From Parasponia andersonii (taxonomy: Eukaryota > Streptophyta > Magnoliopsida > Rosales > Cannabaceae): 64,000 nt of DNA. A program made the position numbers and the translations under genes. The stretch covers positions 24,694 through 88,693 of the forward strand of contig JXTB01000536.1 of NCBI GenBank assembly GCA_002914805.1, written 5' to 3'. The notes below the pieces were generated by a model. That model made no database searches. It was not told where the DNA came from and saw only the letters and a program-made list of their open reading frames with translations. This document shows positions 1 to 13,395 of the stretch, in pieces. Numbering within the stretch: the first letter of the stretch is position 1; each line of letters starts with the position of its first letter.

Positions 1-364
1 CATATAAATTACATACCTATTTCGCGGATTTCCGTCCTCCGTCTTACTGCCACGTCTTTTTTCTGTTTTTTCAACTTTTATCATTTCTTCTTTTCTGCTC
101 TTAGAATTTCAGCTCCTTAGACAGTGTGATAAATTCAAGCATGAGATTATATGAAAGATTGTGAGGATATAGAGGGAGGAATAAGGAGCTACAGCTTGGT
201 TAAAGAGGAGAAGAGCGACATATACATTATAAACCAATTATAAAGGGCAGAAGTGACATTTCAGGTGGGTATATGCATATTTTTCAGAGTTTTATTGAGG
301 GAAGCATATGTACCAAAATATGCCTCTTATAATGCATATTTAACCTAATTCCCTAATGGAAAAA

Positions 365-1003
365 TGACAATGGCGATAAAATAAGGGACAAAATCTTGAA
401 ACAATAGAAAACGACAATTTACAAACCTGAAAAAAATCATTAAACAACAAAAAGTTAAAAAGCGATAAAATCAACATATATTGGAATAGACAAAAGTATA
501 AGTCAAACTATAATAGACCAGACAAAATAATATTAATAAAATTAAAAACGTTGAACCAGTACAATTATGAATATGACCCCCCACAAAAAAGAAAAAGATA
601 ATAGTGAGGAGAGCGACATAAAACGATGACAAATTGACAACAACAATATATTACAATATAATACATTTTTGTTGCCACGAGATACATTGGCAATTATGAA
701 TCATTCGATTGGAATTGAATCCGAGAATGAGTATATCGAACTATATGAATTCTTTGGAACTAAAATATATTTAGTATGTAGAAGCCATGTTTTGTTTGAA
801 AAACATGGTTAGAAAAGTGAAAGAACTATATATATGATATTAGGCATAAGTTAGTTATGAGTACTACTCATAATTTGGTCTAGTGGTAATCACACTTAAT
901 TCTTAGTAAGGAAATCTTAAGTTTAAATACTTGTTATCCCAAGTAAAAAAAGAAAGAAAGAAAGAAAGAAAAAGAACAATAAAAAGAACAAAAATATATA
1001 GTA
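365..1003. repeat. Dispersed duplicate block, copy A (partner at 62515-63164)
   Basis: This AT-rich stretch reads closely parallel to 62515-63164, with shared landmarks such as gacaaaatcttgaaac, aaaaagcgataaaatcaac and ggaattgaatccgaga in the same order and spacing. It has no coding signal. A short GAAA microsatellite lies at about 951-972. In copy A the block continues into the 5'UTR-like exon that follows; in the partner the match stops where an LTR begins at 63165. It is probably the upstream flank of a duplicated gene. Confidence 0.75.
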
Positions 1004-1164
1004 ATAACTACACTTCCTTCAAATGTAAATAGTGTTCGATACTCACTCCTAAAATTATTATCATTATTTTTTTTTAAAAAAAATCAACAACAAGAATGGA
1101 TAAAGACGACAAGAATCTAAACACGATAATTGAAAAGTTGAAAATGACAATAACTCATTTCAAA

Positions 1165-1766
1165 GTCCCCGCCTCCCCAACCTCTTCTCCATACATTACC
1201 AAGAAATCCATATGATACAACATCGTTTTATTCGTTTCAAAAGCAACTGTTGAACAATTTGCTCAAAGAGGCAGGAAACGTTTCTCCGTACGACGCATAA
1301 ACGCGAAACCCGGATATAGAATTGTGGAGTTAAAGGTCTTCTCTTCCAACATTTTAAATCCAATTTTCAAATCAAAATGTGAAAACTCATCTGAGGAGCA
1401 AGGTCCGTCTCGAGACTCGAATCCAAACCCCATGCTCATATAGGTGCAGGGTAATTCCCAGCTCAATTGTCTCGTGCGATCCCATTGCAACGAGGTCTCA
1501 GAACCAGAATCTCAATTGGGATTGTGAAAGGTAAGCCGTTTTTTGCTTCGATCTGGTGATTATGATGTAGATTTTGATGCTTTTCTACAATTTCAAATCG
1601 ACCCTAGATTTATTTTATTTTGATTTGATTTGAATTGAATTGAATTGAATTCACTTTCTCTTTGACAATTCATTATGCCGACATTTAATTTTAGAATTAG
1701 GTGTGTTCTGATTTGGAGTTTGAATTTTGGGTTTTTCTGTTCTTTTTTCTTAGCAGGTCTAATTTG
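1165..1766 (+). other. 5'UTR-exon-like block, copy A (paralogue at 16788-17372)
   Basis: The block is closely similar to 16788-17372. Both copies run through an exon-like stretch that ends at a GTAAG splice donor (exon end near 1530 here, near 17150 in copy B), followed by an intron-like T-rich sequence with the same landmarks. No long ORF crosses it, so it reads as a non-coding first exon of an unidentified gene. Similarity breaks off at about 1766 and resumes at 13099, so about 11.3 kb separates two halves that are contiguous in copy B. The gene it belonged to is not recognisable. Confidence 0.5.
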
Positions 1767-3683
1767 GATTTGTGATGCCTAAGATTTTTCATGCATCAGT
1801 AATATACGCATTTGTCATGCATAATAAGCCAGTAATAAACACGTTCGTATAGCATAATAGGCACCTAGGATAATTATAACTAATTTTTTGATAATTTTCT
1901 CATTTCTTATTATATGCTTTTAGACCTGTATTACTATACTAATATTAGCAAAGTATCTTTATGCAATATAAAAGCTCAATAGTCTCGCATCAATAGCTCG
2001 ATGTGCTAAAGGTCCATGAAGCAAGAATATATGATTTTATATAATTATTTATAAAAAAGCATGATTAATTAGTTCTTAAATTAAACTAGTTGTAGTTAGT
2101 CTAAATTAGTCTAATTATAATTAAGGTATCATTTTGTATTTAGCTACCAGTTATTTATCTTGATATTTGATAATGTTTGCTTCTATGTTTATTTGGTTGC
2201 TTTCTATGTTACACTACATTTAATAACAACCAGATTATTTGCGTTAAAGTAAAGTATATTGGTTATTTATAATTAATATTAGCTAGTGTGGGAGTTTCTA
2301 GAAAACAAATACTTAGTTACAAATTTGGTTTGTGGGCTGATACGTAAAAGAAAACCATGATATCTCACAAAGTCTCTTTAACCGCCTCACTTTTTCTATT
2401 TATCTATTTATTTTCCTTTTATTGATTAAGCTTCACTAGCCTTATTTTCTCCCTCTTATGACCTGAATCAAGGCTCGAGAATCTATCAAATCTTATTTCA
2501 TATTTTCTAATCTCTAGAAAATAAAATTTGAACTGAAAGTACCGTTTATAGTTTGAGGCAAAGGATAGTCTCCATTTATTTTTAAAGTTCATCATAATAA
2601 TCCTTATTTTAGCTTATGAACCAAAGTTATATTTAATTATTTCTTATCCAAGGAGTAGTTCAAGTGGACTATATATGTATATACTTAAGGGATATTAGAA
2701 CTCTAAAGAATGCTACTCTAGAGCTCTTTAATTAGAATAAACTTGAATTGTTGGTTCCAATTTCCTTCTTTGAAATTTTAGATTTGAGTATATTTTTATG
2801 CTATATTATTATTCTTTTCTTTTACACATTGTTTGATGCTTGGAAAAAGGATTTTAGTTGACATGATTGCTAAATAACGATAATAATTAAAACTAGCTTA
2901 TGGATTTATTAGTTTTGGACATATTTGGATCTTTATGACTTTTGAAAATAGTATTACGTTACCTTCTAAATTTGGATCACTTTACTGATGTTTAATTAAG
3001 ACTGCTAGAGTAATTATCAAATTACTTAATGTTACATGAAAACTATATGTGTCAAGATTTGCTTAGCTTAATTTTCTATTGTATCTTACCAAGTCTATGA
3101 TCTGCAATTACTTGAATATTTTGGGCTGTTGGGCATTTTATGTGTTTTCTTTTAGGTCTATGAATGTTTTATAAATAAGAGATATACTGCCCAAATGTTT
3201 CAAAATAAATAGTAATACATAGCATAATTTAGAAGCAAAATAGCTTATTTTTCTGGATAAATGGTATTTTCCATGTCATATTTATGTTGAATAATGAGTT
3301 ACTCTATTTTGATGATTCTATTATAATTTATGAGAAATACAATTTCATAATTTCTTAAACTTGTTTATATACTCTATGAGTAAGGTGAGCATTCTAAGTA
3401 ATAGAAAATTTTAGTAGGTATTAGCACACACAATGCAAAAGGATATTGACTCTTTTCACTATAAGCACTCTTCTTGAGACACGAGGTAAGTAAAGATTTA
3501 TTTTAATTGCATCACAAGAACAACAGTATATATAAGATATTTTCCTACATGCTTATATGTATTATATTAATTATATATTATTCATATGGTTCTTGTAAAG
3601 TTTACGAAAGACATAAGAATGACATAATCATTTAAGCATAATTTTCAAATAAATGAAGTTTTCCATGTATTAGATTTAAAGTA
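1767..3683. other. AT-rich non-coding stretch, no gene seen
   Basis: No ORF of note, no recognised protein similarity and no clear repeat structure. It lies between the first half of copy A and the Gypsy element, and is intron-like or intergenic. Confidence 0.6.
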
Positions 3684-3688
3684 GTATC

Positions 3689-5899
3689 TGTAAAAAACTG
3701 GAATTTACGAGGCTAATTTGGACATTTTACCAATTTTCTGGATATAATATTGGGGGGATTAATTTGTAAAAGTTTTATGCAGAATGACTAAATTGTAATT
3801 TTTGGGGGGACTGATTTGAAAGAGATTTGAAATTTTAGGGACTTATGTGTAAGTTTTTAAAAATTGCACTGTCCCATAAAGACAAGCCACGTGCCTGTCA
3901 ACTTCGACTTTCCCTCTCTCTCTTTCCTCTCTCTTTCCCAACTCGCTCTCTCTCTTGGGTCTCCCTCGGTCGAAGGAAGACCATTGCCGCAGCTCACCTC
4001 CCAGGCATCGTCCAGCCACCAGACGGCAGGTGGAGCTCCCCAAAGCTACCATGAGCCAACACTGGCCAGCTGTAGGGCCGTTGGAGCTGCTTTCTTGCTG
4101 GAGAAGAAGGAGAATTTGTTTGGAGCATTTTGGATTTTTGGCCGCCGGCGAAAATTCTGGCATCCATTCAACCTCTAACCGGGCTCGTTGGATTCGTATC
4201 GTTACGAGGATCGTCAAGGTATATATATCTTAATCCCATACTGCCCGAATCAAAAGTTGCCATTTTCAGATATTTTGATTTAAGTTTGACTTTTTAATCC
4301 GGCCATTGGATGGTGATTTATTGTCATTTTTGGATTGTATTCGGAAAATAGAGAAGTTTGATATATATATATATATATGTGTTGCCTATGTTTGGTGACC
4401 GGCATGGAAATCGAGATCAGAAGGTTGAGATTTTACCTCGTATGCTTCCGACTTGGTGTGATCCCAGGCCCGAATTGGATAAGTTATATATCTAACCTAG
4501 CTATTTTGGATGCTAGGAACTCAATGACGAGATCAATTTGTGGATTTGAAGCCTCTGATAAGAAGTTGATTTTTCGCAAGAGGACGATCGAGGGCTTGGA
4601 ATTGGTCTCCGGCCCTCTGGGCGATCGACAATAATACCTTGAGGATTCAATAGCGTGGTATCACTATTCTTGTAAGATAGGGATTCAGTTACCTCCATTT
4701 TATACTATTTTCAAATCAAACTTATTTTCTGCATAATATAAGAACAAATGTGATTTTTGGTTTTCTTGAACATATGTGATGGTATGATATACATATATAT
4801 ACTATATTGCTCTAGGGATTTTTCTGAGTGCAGATTATTTTTGGGCATATAAAAAATAGGGCCATTGTGCTGCCCGTTTTTTTATAAAACCTAATATACT
4901 TATTTTATTGAAAAACCTGAGCATGATTATTTTCACACTTCAGTTCTGTATTGCACGTATTATAGGATCATACATGAGTACCGTGTTAGCATCGTGGGTT
5001 TACAATATGGTGCTCCGTGCCCCATCGTCGGTGCAGAATCCGTAAACCCATGCGGGGTTTTGTTACTTCTGATTACCTCCTCATTTGATAGGCGTAGGCA
5101 ATTCAGTTACCTCTCTAGGTTTGGTAGGTGATACAGAGTGTCCCCTCTGGGTATGGGCTTAGGTGTCAGGCAGGGTATTAGGCATACTTAGTGCCATCAT
5201 CCTGGGTTTCCACAAATAAGAGGATGAGAGCTCATAAGTATGGGTTGATTTGTGTCATGTGCATATGAATTGAATGATTTTGATTACACTGCTTTATATA
5301 TATATATGTGGATTTCTAGTTTGGATTATATATATATATATATGTATGTTTTGGATTAAACAAACAATACAAGAATTCTCCATCACTAAAATATTTTCGA
5401 CCGAGGTAATTATTTTTCCTACTGGATATTTTATGCTCACCCTCCCTACCTTCTTCCTCAGGTGGTGTTCGGTGTGATCTTGGTGATCAAGAGGAGTAAG
5501 ATATCATCTTGACTGTAGTTCGTTTCTTGGTAATGCTAGAAGCTTGTTATTATTTGGACTATTTGGGTTTTGTATTAACATTGAACCAAGATTACTGCTT
5601 TCTATTTTATTTGTGAACTTATGTATGCCATACTAGGATTTGAGTTTCGTTATGGATGATGGTGATGCTTAGACTTATATTTGATTTTGTATTTTTAAAT
5701 TATTATTCTGTCTATGTTTAATAGTGTATAATGGTGTATACGAACATTGGGAGAGATTCACGAGATGAAATTCCAAATATTTTATTAAAATGGACTGTCT
5801 ATCAAACTAAAACTTTTTTACACTTTTCAAATAAATCAAAGAATTTCCCACCTTTGTGAAATTCCCCTTCTGCCACTGGCCGAGTTTTAAGTCGTGACA
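3689..5899 (+). repeat. 5' LTR of Gypsy element 1
   Basis: It is 2211 bp long, starts TGT and ends ACA. It is collinear with the 3' LTR at 10078-12296 and, in reverse, with the solo LTR at 30446-32642. Many scattered substitutions separate it from the 3' LTR, so the insertion is not recent. The short proline- or serine-rich ORFs inside are accidental. Confidence 0.9.
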
Positions 5900-6031
5900 G
5901 AATTTGTGATATCAAAGCTTGAGTTTAATAGCTCAGACATATCACCATTAAACTAAATTGAAGTTGATTTTATGACAAGCATGCATCATTATCTCACTAA
6001 CAGTTTAGCATATTATTTCAGACTTGTAAAG

Positions 6032-7190
6032 ATGCCTCCTAAAAGAGTTTTAAGGTACCAGCCGGGTGTCAAACCTCCTCATCCGGATTTCACTCATCTG
6101 ATCAAGGTAATGTAGCAGGCATTCGTCCAAATGAGCAATCCAGACTATCACCCTCCAGCTCTAAGGGAACTTCAGTTGGATCAGGCTAATCATCTCCAAC
6201 GGTTCATGCGTCTCTAGTCAGGATAGTTTATCGGCAGACCAGAAGCCTTCACGGCAATTGCTTGGTTACGTGAGATGAAGAGGCACTTTCGGGCCCTTGG
6301 TACTCCGGTTAAGTTTTAGGTTGTGTTTGTTGTTACCTGTTTGATGGGGAGTGTTATTCATTGGTGGAAAACAGTGGAACAGATACAAGATGTAGTGGGC
6401 TTAACTTGGGAAAACTTTGAGCGGATTTTCAAGGCCCAGTATGTCAATGAGGATTAATAGGAAGAAGTTGTGAACCGATTTGAGACTTTGATTCAAGGTA
6501 ACAGAATGGTGAATGAGTACTTGATAGAGTTCATTGAGTTGGCAAGTGTTGCCCTTGGACTGGGTACGAGTGAGAAGTACTAAGTTGCCAAGTTCAGGAG
6601 TCATCTGAATCGAAACATTTTCAACAGGATTAACACTCAGACTTTACATACTCTTCCTGAGATTGCAGTGGCTACCTAGCGAGCAGAGGCCATTGAAGAA
6701 GGATTGGATTCCAGGAGGAACCAGTAGAGAGATAATGACAGGGAAGCCACTAAAAGGAACCAAGGCAGTGGTCAGTCTAGGGTACTCCGAACAGTGGGAG
6801 CTCGAACAGTAATGATTCTTCAGGAGGTGGCAGAGGCAGTCCGTATAGAGGATGTTTTGTTTATGGCCAGCAGGGTCATCGAAAAAAGGAGTGTTCCAAC
6901 CGTCTGCAGAAATCTCCTCTTTCTCAGGGAGGACTGCAGAGGAGCCAGTCCGGTTATGTTTCTTACCAAAACACTCAAGCAAGGCTGCAACAATCACAGG
7001 GCGCTTCGCAAACTTTTACTTCCCCTCAGCCTTATCAGCATCAATACCACCCTCAGGGTCACACTCAGAGTTTTCCGACTCCTCAGGCCTCAGGGAGTCG
7101 AGATGGGCATGGATATATTAGTAGTAGTTCAGGACCCAGCAATAGCCGTCTGGGCTAGGGAAGAGGCAATAAAGGGAAAGGGAAAGTGAA
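6032..7190 (+). pseudogene. Degenerate gag of Gypsy element 1
   Basis: The gag reading starts at an ATG at 6032 (MPPKR...) and shows the usual capsid-like words (WLREMKRHF, IHWWKTVEQ, NEYLIEFIELA), broken by several in-frame stops (for example near 6111 and 6222) and frame changes. The zinc-knuckle region near 6850 is recognisable only in pieces. It aligns by eye with the better-preserved gag at 39157-40320. It cannot give a full Gag protein. Confidence 0.75.
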
Positions 7191-7199
7191 TGGCTAAGC

Positions 7200-10020
7200 C
7201 TATACTTTTACTGGGGCAGACGACACTTAGGATCATATCGGCCGAGGTGTTGTTGACGGTATGATCCTTCTTTCACACTCTTGGGCACATGTTTTGTTTG
7301 ATACTGGCACATCCCATTCATTTATATCCTTGTTGTTTGCTCAACTATTGGTGTTGGAATTTTCTGATTTGGATTATGTATTGACGTTGGGTACACCTAT
7401 CAGAGAAATAGCCGATGTGTCTAGTGTGTGTAAGTCTTGTTGGGTTGTGGTTGGTGATAGGAAGCTTCTTGCTGATTTGATTGTGTTGCCAATGAGACAG
7501 TATAATGTGATACTCAGTATGGATTATATGTCAAAGTATCGAGCTATTTTGGACTGTCATATGAAGCGAGTGACTCTTTTTCTTAGTGATAGATATCCCA
7601 TTGTCTATCAAACTAGAATGAGTCCATTGAAGCCTAGTCCTGTTTTGAAAGCGTGCATGGGTGGAAGGAAGAAACTCGAGTACTATGGGAACTTGTTTGC
7701 CATGGATGGCGAGATGAGGACAGACAATCAAGACCTATGGACTTGGTAGTCTGTGAGTATTCGAAGGTATTTCCTGAAGACTTACTGGGGTTACCACCTG
7801 ATAGAAGATCGAGTTCTGTATTGAACTAGTTCCTAGGGCTCAGCCAGTTTCTATTCCAGCCTATCGCATGCTGCCTGCTGAGATGGAAAAATTAAGAGAA
7901 TAGTTAGATGACCTACTTTCCAAAGGCTTCATTCGTAGTAGTACTTTTCCTTGGGGTGCTCCTGTTTTATTTGCGAAGAAAGCTGATAGTTCGTTGAGAC
8001 TTTGTATGGACTATCGGAAGTTGAACCCGTTGATAGTGAAGAAGCTTTTATCAGGTTGAAGCAGAGTTTAACCTGTTCTTACTGTTCCTGACAGTAACGA
8101 GCCTTATGTGGTGTATACCGATGCTTGGAAAACTGGTTTGGGATGTGTATTGATGCAGAATGGTCGAGTTATGGCTTATGCTTCTCATCAGTTGAAGCTA
8201 CGTGAGAAGAATTATCCCACCCATGATCTAGAGCTTGCAGTAGTGATCTTTGCCTTGAAGATTTGGCGATGTTACTTTTATGGTGTGAAGTTTAATATAT
8301 TCTCCGATCATAAGAGTTTGAAGTACCTCTTTACCCAGAAGGATTTGAACTTGAGACAATGAAAATAGGTTGAGTATATGGAGGATTATGACTTCGACCT
8401 ATAGTATCATCCTGGTAAGGCTTGTAGCTGATGCATTAAGTAGGAAGCCTCATTGTGCACTAGCTGCACTGGTGTTTGAAGACTGGAAGTTGCGATTGGT
8501 GACTACAACTTGCAGTACCTTGAGAATGAAAGTGTTGCTTGCTTGAGCAATATTATGATTTCATCATCTCTTCTCCAGACTGTCCAACAGAGTCAGTGGC
8601 AAGATAAGGAGTTGAGGACAACCTGGAACCGGCTTCAGAATGGTGAATAGTTAGATGGTTGGAGCACTAACAAGGAAGGGTTTTTGCTTTTCAGTGGGAA
8701 GTTGGGTATAGCTAATGACCCTAATCTTCGAGAAACCATTCTAACAGAGGCTCACAAATCAAGTTTCGCAGTACATTCAGGTAGTACCAAGATGTACCAG
8801 GGCTTGAAGCAGCAGTATTAGTGGAAAGAGATGAAGAAGGATATAGCTATCTTTGTGGCTAAGTGTTTGACTTATCAGCAAGTCAAGGCTGAACACTAGA
8901 GGCCAGCTAGATTACTTCAGCTGTTGCCAATTTCAGAATGGAAATGAGATAAGATCACGATGGACTTCGTGACCCATTTTCCAAAGACTTTGAGGAAGAA
9001 TGACACAGTTTGGGTGGTAGTCGATCGTTGACGAAGAGTGTTCATTTTATACCAATCCGGATGGACTATTCACTTACTAAGCTTAGTAGACTGTATATAG
9101 AGAACATCATACGCTTGCATGGTATACCTTCAAGCATAGTCTCTGACAGAGATCCAAGGTTTACTTCCAACTTTTGGAGAGCCTTGTAGAAAGCGTTGGG
9201 TATGCAGTTGGATATCAGTACGGCTCACCATCCGGAGTCAGATGGTCAGTCTGAAAGGGCCATTCAGATTCTTGAGGACATGCTACGTTGTTGCATACTG
9301 GATTTTAGTGGAAACTGAGATGATCATCTTTCTTTGGTAGAATTTGCTTATAATAACAGTTACCAGACTAGTGTGGGTGTGGCTCCATATAAAGTGTTGT
9401 ATGGAAGGCCGTATAGGTCGCCTTTGTGTTAGGCAGAACACAAAGAGCGTGTTACTCTTAGACCTAAACTGATTGAAAAGACAACTGAGAAGATCAAGAA
9501 TATTCAAGAGAGACTCAAGGAGATTCAGAGTCGTCAGAAGAGTTATGCTGACCCTAAGAGGCATGAGGTAGAGTTCGATACTGGTGATTCTGTGTTCTTG
9601 AAAGTGACTCTAAGGCGAGGTGTTACAAGATTTGGAGTTAAGGGTAAGCTTGCTCTGAGGTATATTGGTCCCTTTGAGATCAATGAGAGAATTGGACCAG
9701 TGACATATCGCTTGAATCTACCTGCACAGTTGGGTCACATGCATAATGTGTTTCATGTATCGATGTTGAAGAAGTATACACTAGACCCATTTCATGTTAT
9801 CCAGTACGTGAATGTACTGATCCAAGAAGATGTGTCATATGAAGAGCAGCCTATTCGCTTGTTGATAGAGAGTTGAAGGTGCTTCGCAACAGAGAGATTC
9901 CACTTATCAGGGTACTTTGAGAACATCACAAAGAAGATAAGACTACTTAGGAACTCGAGACAGAGATCTACGAGAAGTACCCTTATTTGTTTAACTTTAA
10001 GTTAGAAGTTGTATTGTGAT
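7200..10020 (+). pseudogene. Degenerate pol of Gypsy element 1 (protease, partial RT, RNase H, integrase, chromodomain-like tail)
   Basis: Order of parts: an aspartic protease with DTGTSHSFIS near 7300 in an open stretch to about 7749; the N-terminal part of reverse transcriptase to about 8040 ([11 protein letters not shown]); then an abrupt jump to RNase H (YVVYTDAW near 8107, then [16 protein letters not shown] and [11 protein letters not shown]). The RT catalytic core with its DD motif is absent. Integrase follows from about 8735 to 9560 with several stops, then a short open stretch at 9592-9876 (GHMHNVFHVSMLKKY) and a tail matching a degenerate chromodomain. Compared with the pol at 40380-45570, roughly 600 bp are missing between RT and RNase H. 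Confidence 0.8.
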
Positions 10021-10077
10021 GTAAGCCTTGACTTGTATTTTGAATTTCGAGACAAAATTCCTATAAGGAGAGGAGAA

Positions 10078-10297
10078 TGTAAAAACCTAGAATTTACGAG
10101 GGTAATTTAGACATTTTACCTATTTTCCGGATATAATATTGGAGGGATTAATTTGCAGAAGTTTTGTGTAAAAAGATTAAATTATAATTTTAGGAGACTG
10201 ATTTAAAAGAGATTTAAAATTTTGGAGACTTATGTGTAATTTCTGAAAAATTGCACTGCCCCATAAAGACAAGCCATATGCATGTCATCTTCCACTT

Positions 10298-10355
<58 letters not shown>

Positions 10356-12296
10356 GTCTTCCTTGGCTGAAGGAAGACCACTGCCACAACTCGCCTCCTG
10401 GGCGTCGTCCGGCCACCAGACAGTAGGCGGAGCACTCTTAGGCTGCCACGAGCCAGCGCCAGCCAGCTGCAGGGCCGCCAAAGCTACTGCCGTTGTCGGA
10501 GAAGAAGGAGAAGCCGTTTGGAGCATTTCAGATTTTTAGCTGCTAGTGAAGATTCGGGCTTTCATTCGACCTCTAACTAGGTTCGTTGGATTCGTATCGT
10601 CGCGAAGATCGTCAAGGTATATATATCTTAACCTCATATTGCCTGAATCAAAAGTTGTAATTTTTGGATATTTTTGAGCTTAAGTTTGACTTTTTAATCC
10701 GACCATTGGATGGTGATTTTGTTATCATTTTTGGATTGTACTTGGAAAATGGAGAAGTTTGGTATATATATATATATTGCCTATGTTTGGTGACTGGCAC
10801 AGAAATCGAGATCAGAAGGTCGAGATTTTACCTCATTTTGCGTGCTTCTGACTCGGTGTGAGTCGGGACCCGAATTGGACAAGTTATATGTCTAACCTAG
10901 CTATTTTGGGTACTAGGAACTCTGTGAAGAGGTCCGTTTGTGGATTTGAAGCTCTGGTGAGAAATTGATTTTTCGCAAGAGGACGATCAGGGCTTAGAAT
11001 TGGTCCCTGACCCTCTGGATAATCGTCAATAACACCTTGAGGATTCAATAGCGTGGTATCGCGATTCTTGTGAGGTAGGTATTCGGTTACCTCCATTTTA
11101 TACTATTTTCGAATAAAACTTATTTTCTGCAACATATGAGAATAAATGTGATTTTTGATTTTCTTGAACATATGTGATGGATTGTGATGGTATGATATAC
11201 ATATATATACTGTATTATTCTAGGGATTTTTCTGAGTGTAGGTTATTTTTGGGTATATCAAAAATAGGTCCCTTATGCTGCCCATTTTTTTTTTAATAAA
11301 AACCTAATATGCTTATTTTATTGAAAAACCTGAGCATGATTATTTTCACACTTCAGTTCAATATTGCACGTATCATAGGATCATACATGTGCACCGTATT
11401 AGCATCATGGGTTTACAGTGTGGTATTGCGTGCTCTACCATCGGTGTAGAGTCCGTAAACCCTCGCAGGATTTTGTTACTTCTGATTATCTCCCCATTTG
11501 GTAGGCGTAGGCAATTCGGTTACCCCTCCAGGTTTGGTAGGCGACACACGGGTGTTCCTTTCGGGTATAGGCTTAGGTGTCAGACATACTATTAGGCATA
11601 CTTAGTGCCATCTTCTTGGGTTTCCACAAATGAGAGAATGAGAGCTCATGAGTATGGGTTGATTTGTGTCATATGCATATGAATTGAATGATTTTGATTA
11701 CATTGCTTTATATATATATGGATTTCCGATTTGGATTATATACATATGTATGTTTTGGACTAAACTAACCATGCATGAATTCTCCATCACTAAAATATTT
11801 TCGACTGAGATAATTATTTTTCCTATTAGGCATTTTATGCTCACCCCCTACCTTCTTCCTCAGTGGTGTTCAGTGCGATCTTGGTGATCAAGAGGAATAA
11901 GAGGTCATCTTGACTATAGTTGGTTTCTTGGTAATGCTAGAAGCTTGTTATTGTGGTGTTTGGACTATTTGGGATTTGTATTAGCATTGAACCAAGATTG
12001 CTGCTTTCTATTTTGCCTGTGAACTTATGTATGTCATTCTGGGATTTGAGTTTTGTTGTGAATAATGGTGATGCTTGAACTTATATTTGATTTCGTGTTT
12101 TTAAATTATTATTCGGTCTATGTTTAATGGCGTATATGAACTGTGAGAGAGGTTCACGGGATGAAATTCCAAATATTTTATTAAAATAGATTGTTTATCA
12201 AACTAAAACCCTTTTACATTTTTCAAATAAATCAAGGAATTTCCCACCTTTGTGAAATTTCTCTTCTGTCACTGGCCCGAGTTTTGGGTCGTGACA
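10078..12296 (+). repeat. 3' LTR of Gypsy element 1
   Basis: It is 2219 bp, collinear with the 5' LTR, and preceded by a polypurine tract. It contains a CT microsatellite at about 10302-10353 that is much longer than the matching short CT run in the 5' LTR, which accounts for part of the length difference. Confidence 0.9.
10302..10353. repeat. (CT)n microsatellite inside an LTR
   Basis: About 26 uninterrupted CT units. The Ser-Leu or Arg-Glu repeat ORFs around it are artefacts of the dinucleotide. Confidence 0.95.
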
Positions 12297-12301
12297 GTAT
12301 C

Positions 12302-13047
12302 ATTATACTGATTTTTATGAGATATATTTTAAGTACATTATTTAGTCTGTTTACGTTAGATAAGTATGGTTTGCACATGCATCCTTCCTGTATAGGTGGG
12401 TATAACTTACTGACTATCAGGACTGAGCATTGTACTATGAGATTTATTAGGTGCATTACTTAGTCGGTCCACATTAGGTAGGTATGATTTACATTTGCCA
12501 TGTGTATCCTTCTCGCATAGGTGAGTACATCCTACTGACTACTGTAGCTTTGTAATGTATTCAAGGGCTTTATAAGGAAATATTTTCTAAGAAAAATGCA
12601 TTAAAATGAAAAGTTATGAATGAAATAGTACAATGAGAATTTTAATAAAATTTATGCATGAAATACGTTCACGAACATGTATGATCTTTACTTTCTGAGC
12701 ATTAGCTTATTTAGTTCCTGTGATGTAAGTGAGAAGATATATGATGTATAGAGTTGTTGGTTGCTAACACGCTTTCTTGTCGCTATGATTATATAAATGT
12801 AGACGAGCTTGACTTGTGGGTGATGTTTTTGAATTTTAATATTTTGATTTGCTGTAAATATTACTACTATTGGCAAAATAAACTGACAAACTTTTTGGTT
12901 GTACATTTTGTAGAGACAAAAAAAAAAAATAATGCCACACAACTTCTTTTGTTTTAGAGTTTGCAAATTTTAAACTGGCCGATTTTTTGAAAGAAATTAA
13001 AATTATGGTTTATAAAAAAATAATACTTCCTAATTTGACCTATATAG

Positions 13048-13083
<36 letters not shown>

Positions 13084-13098
13084 TAGAGAGTGTTATAG
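12302..13098. other. Non-coding stretch with (TA)n tract, no gene seen
   Basis: AT-rich sequence between the Gypsy element and the second half of copy A. An alternating TA tract lies at about 13051-13080. Around 12300-12540 two stretches resemble each other loosely (tgagatttatt... and cacattaggtaggt...), which suggests an old local duplication. No coding signal. Confidence 0.5.
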
Positions 13099-13395
13099 GT
13101 TTAGTTATAAATGAATAAGAGGTACCAATTCCGTCGATAGTTTCAAGGTGGAGTAGTGTGTAGTAGTAGTAAGCTTCTTACTTGAACATATTTGTTTTGT
13201 GGATCCCAATGTCGTAACTATCTGTTGAAAGAATCAGAAATATTGTGGAAAATTTTCATATGGAGAAAGTTTATACACTGAGATAAAATGAATAAAGTGG
13301 AGAGAACTGCTGAGGTACTTGAAAACTGGAGAGAATGAGGTGTTACACTACAAAAATTTCCCTTATCAACCACTCTGTAGTTAGCCACACAATAT
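13099..13395 (+). repeat. Second half of the copy A block (paralogue at 17373-17668)
   Basis: The sequence from gtttagttataaatgaataag to agccacacaatat matches 17373-17668 with a modest number of substitutions and small gaps. In copy B it directly follows the part equivalent to 1766, so the two halves were adjacent in one arrangement. No recognised protein is encoded on either strand. Confidence 0.7.

Larger units (their letters stand above)
3689..12296 (+). mobile_element. Complete, degenerate Ty3/Gypsy LTR retrotransposon (element 1)
   Basis: Two long LTRs (3689-5899 and 10078-12296) begin TGTAAAAA and end GTGACA, and flank a gag-pol interior. The 5-bp target duplication GTATC is intact on both sides (3684-3688 and 12297-12301), so the element is complete as inserted. 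The primer site just after the 5' LTR (gtgatatcaaagc) is a decayed form of the tRNA-iMet site seen intact in the element at 36953. A purine tract, aaggagaggagaa, precedes the 3' LTR. Gag and pol carry many stops, and most of the reverse transcriptase is deleted. The chromodomain-like tail after the integrase suggests a chromovirus, Tekay/Del-like; the clade is inferred from memory of the family. Confidence 0.92.

Noticed and set aside
3843..4233. Overlapping ORFs of 69-124 codons on both strands
   Set aside because: They lie within the 5' LTR of Gypsy element 1 and are not conserved in its other LTR copies.
10214..10539. ORFs with Ser-Leu or Arg-Glu runs on both strands
   Set aside because: They are translations of a CT microsatellite inside an LTR; the sister LTRs do not keep the frame.
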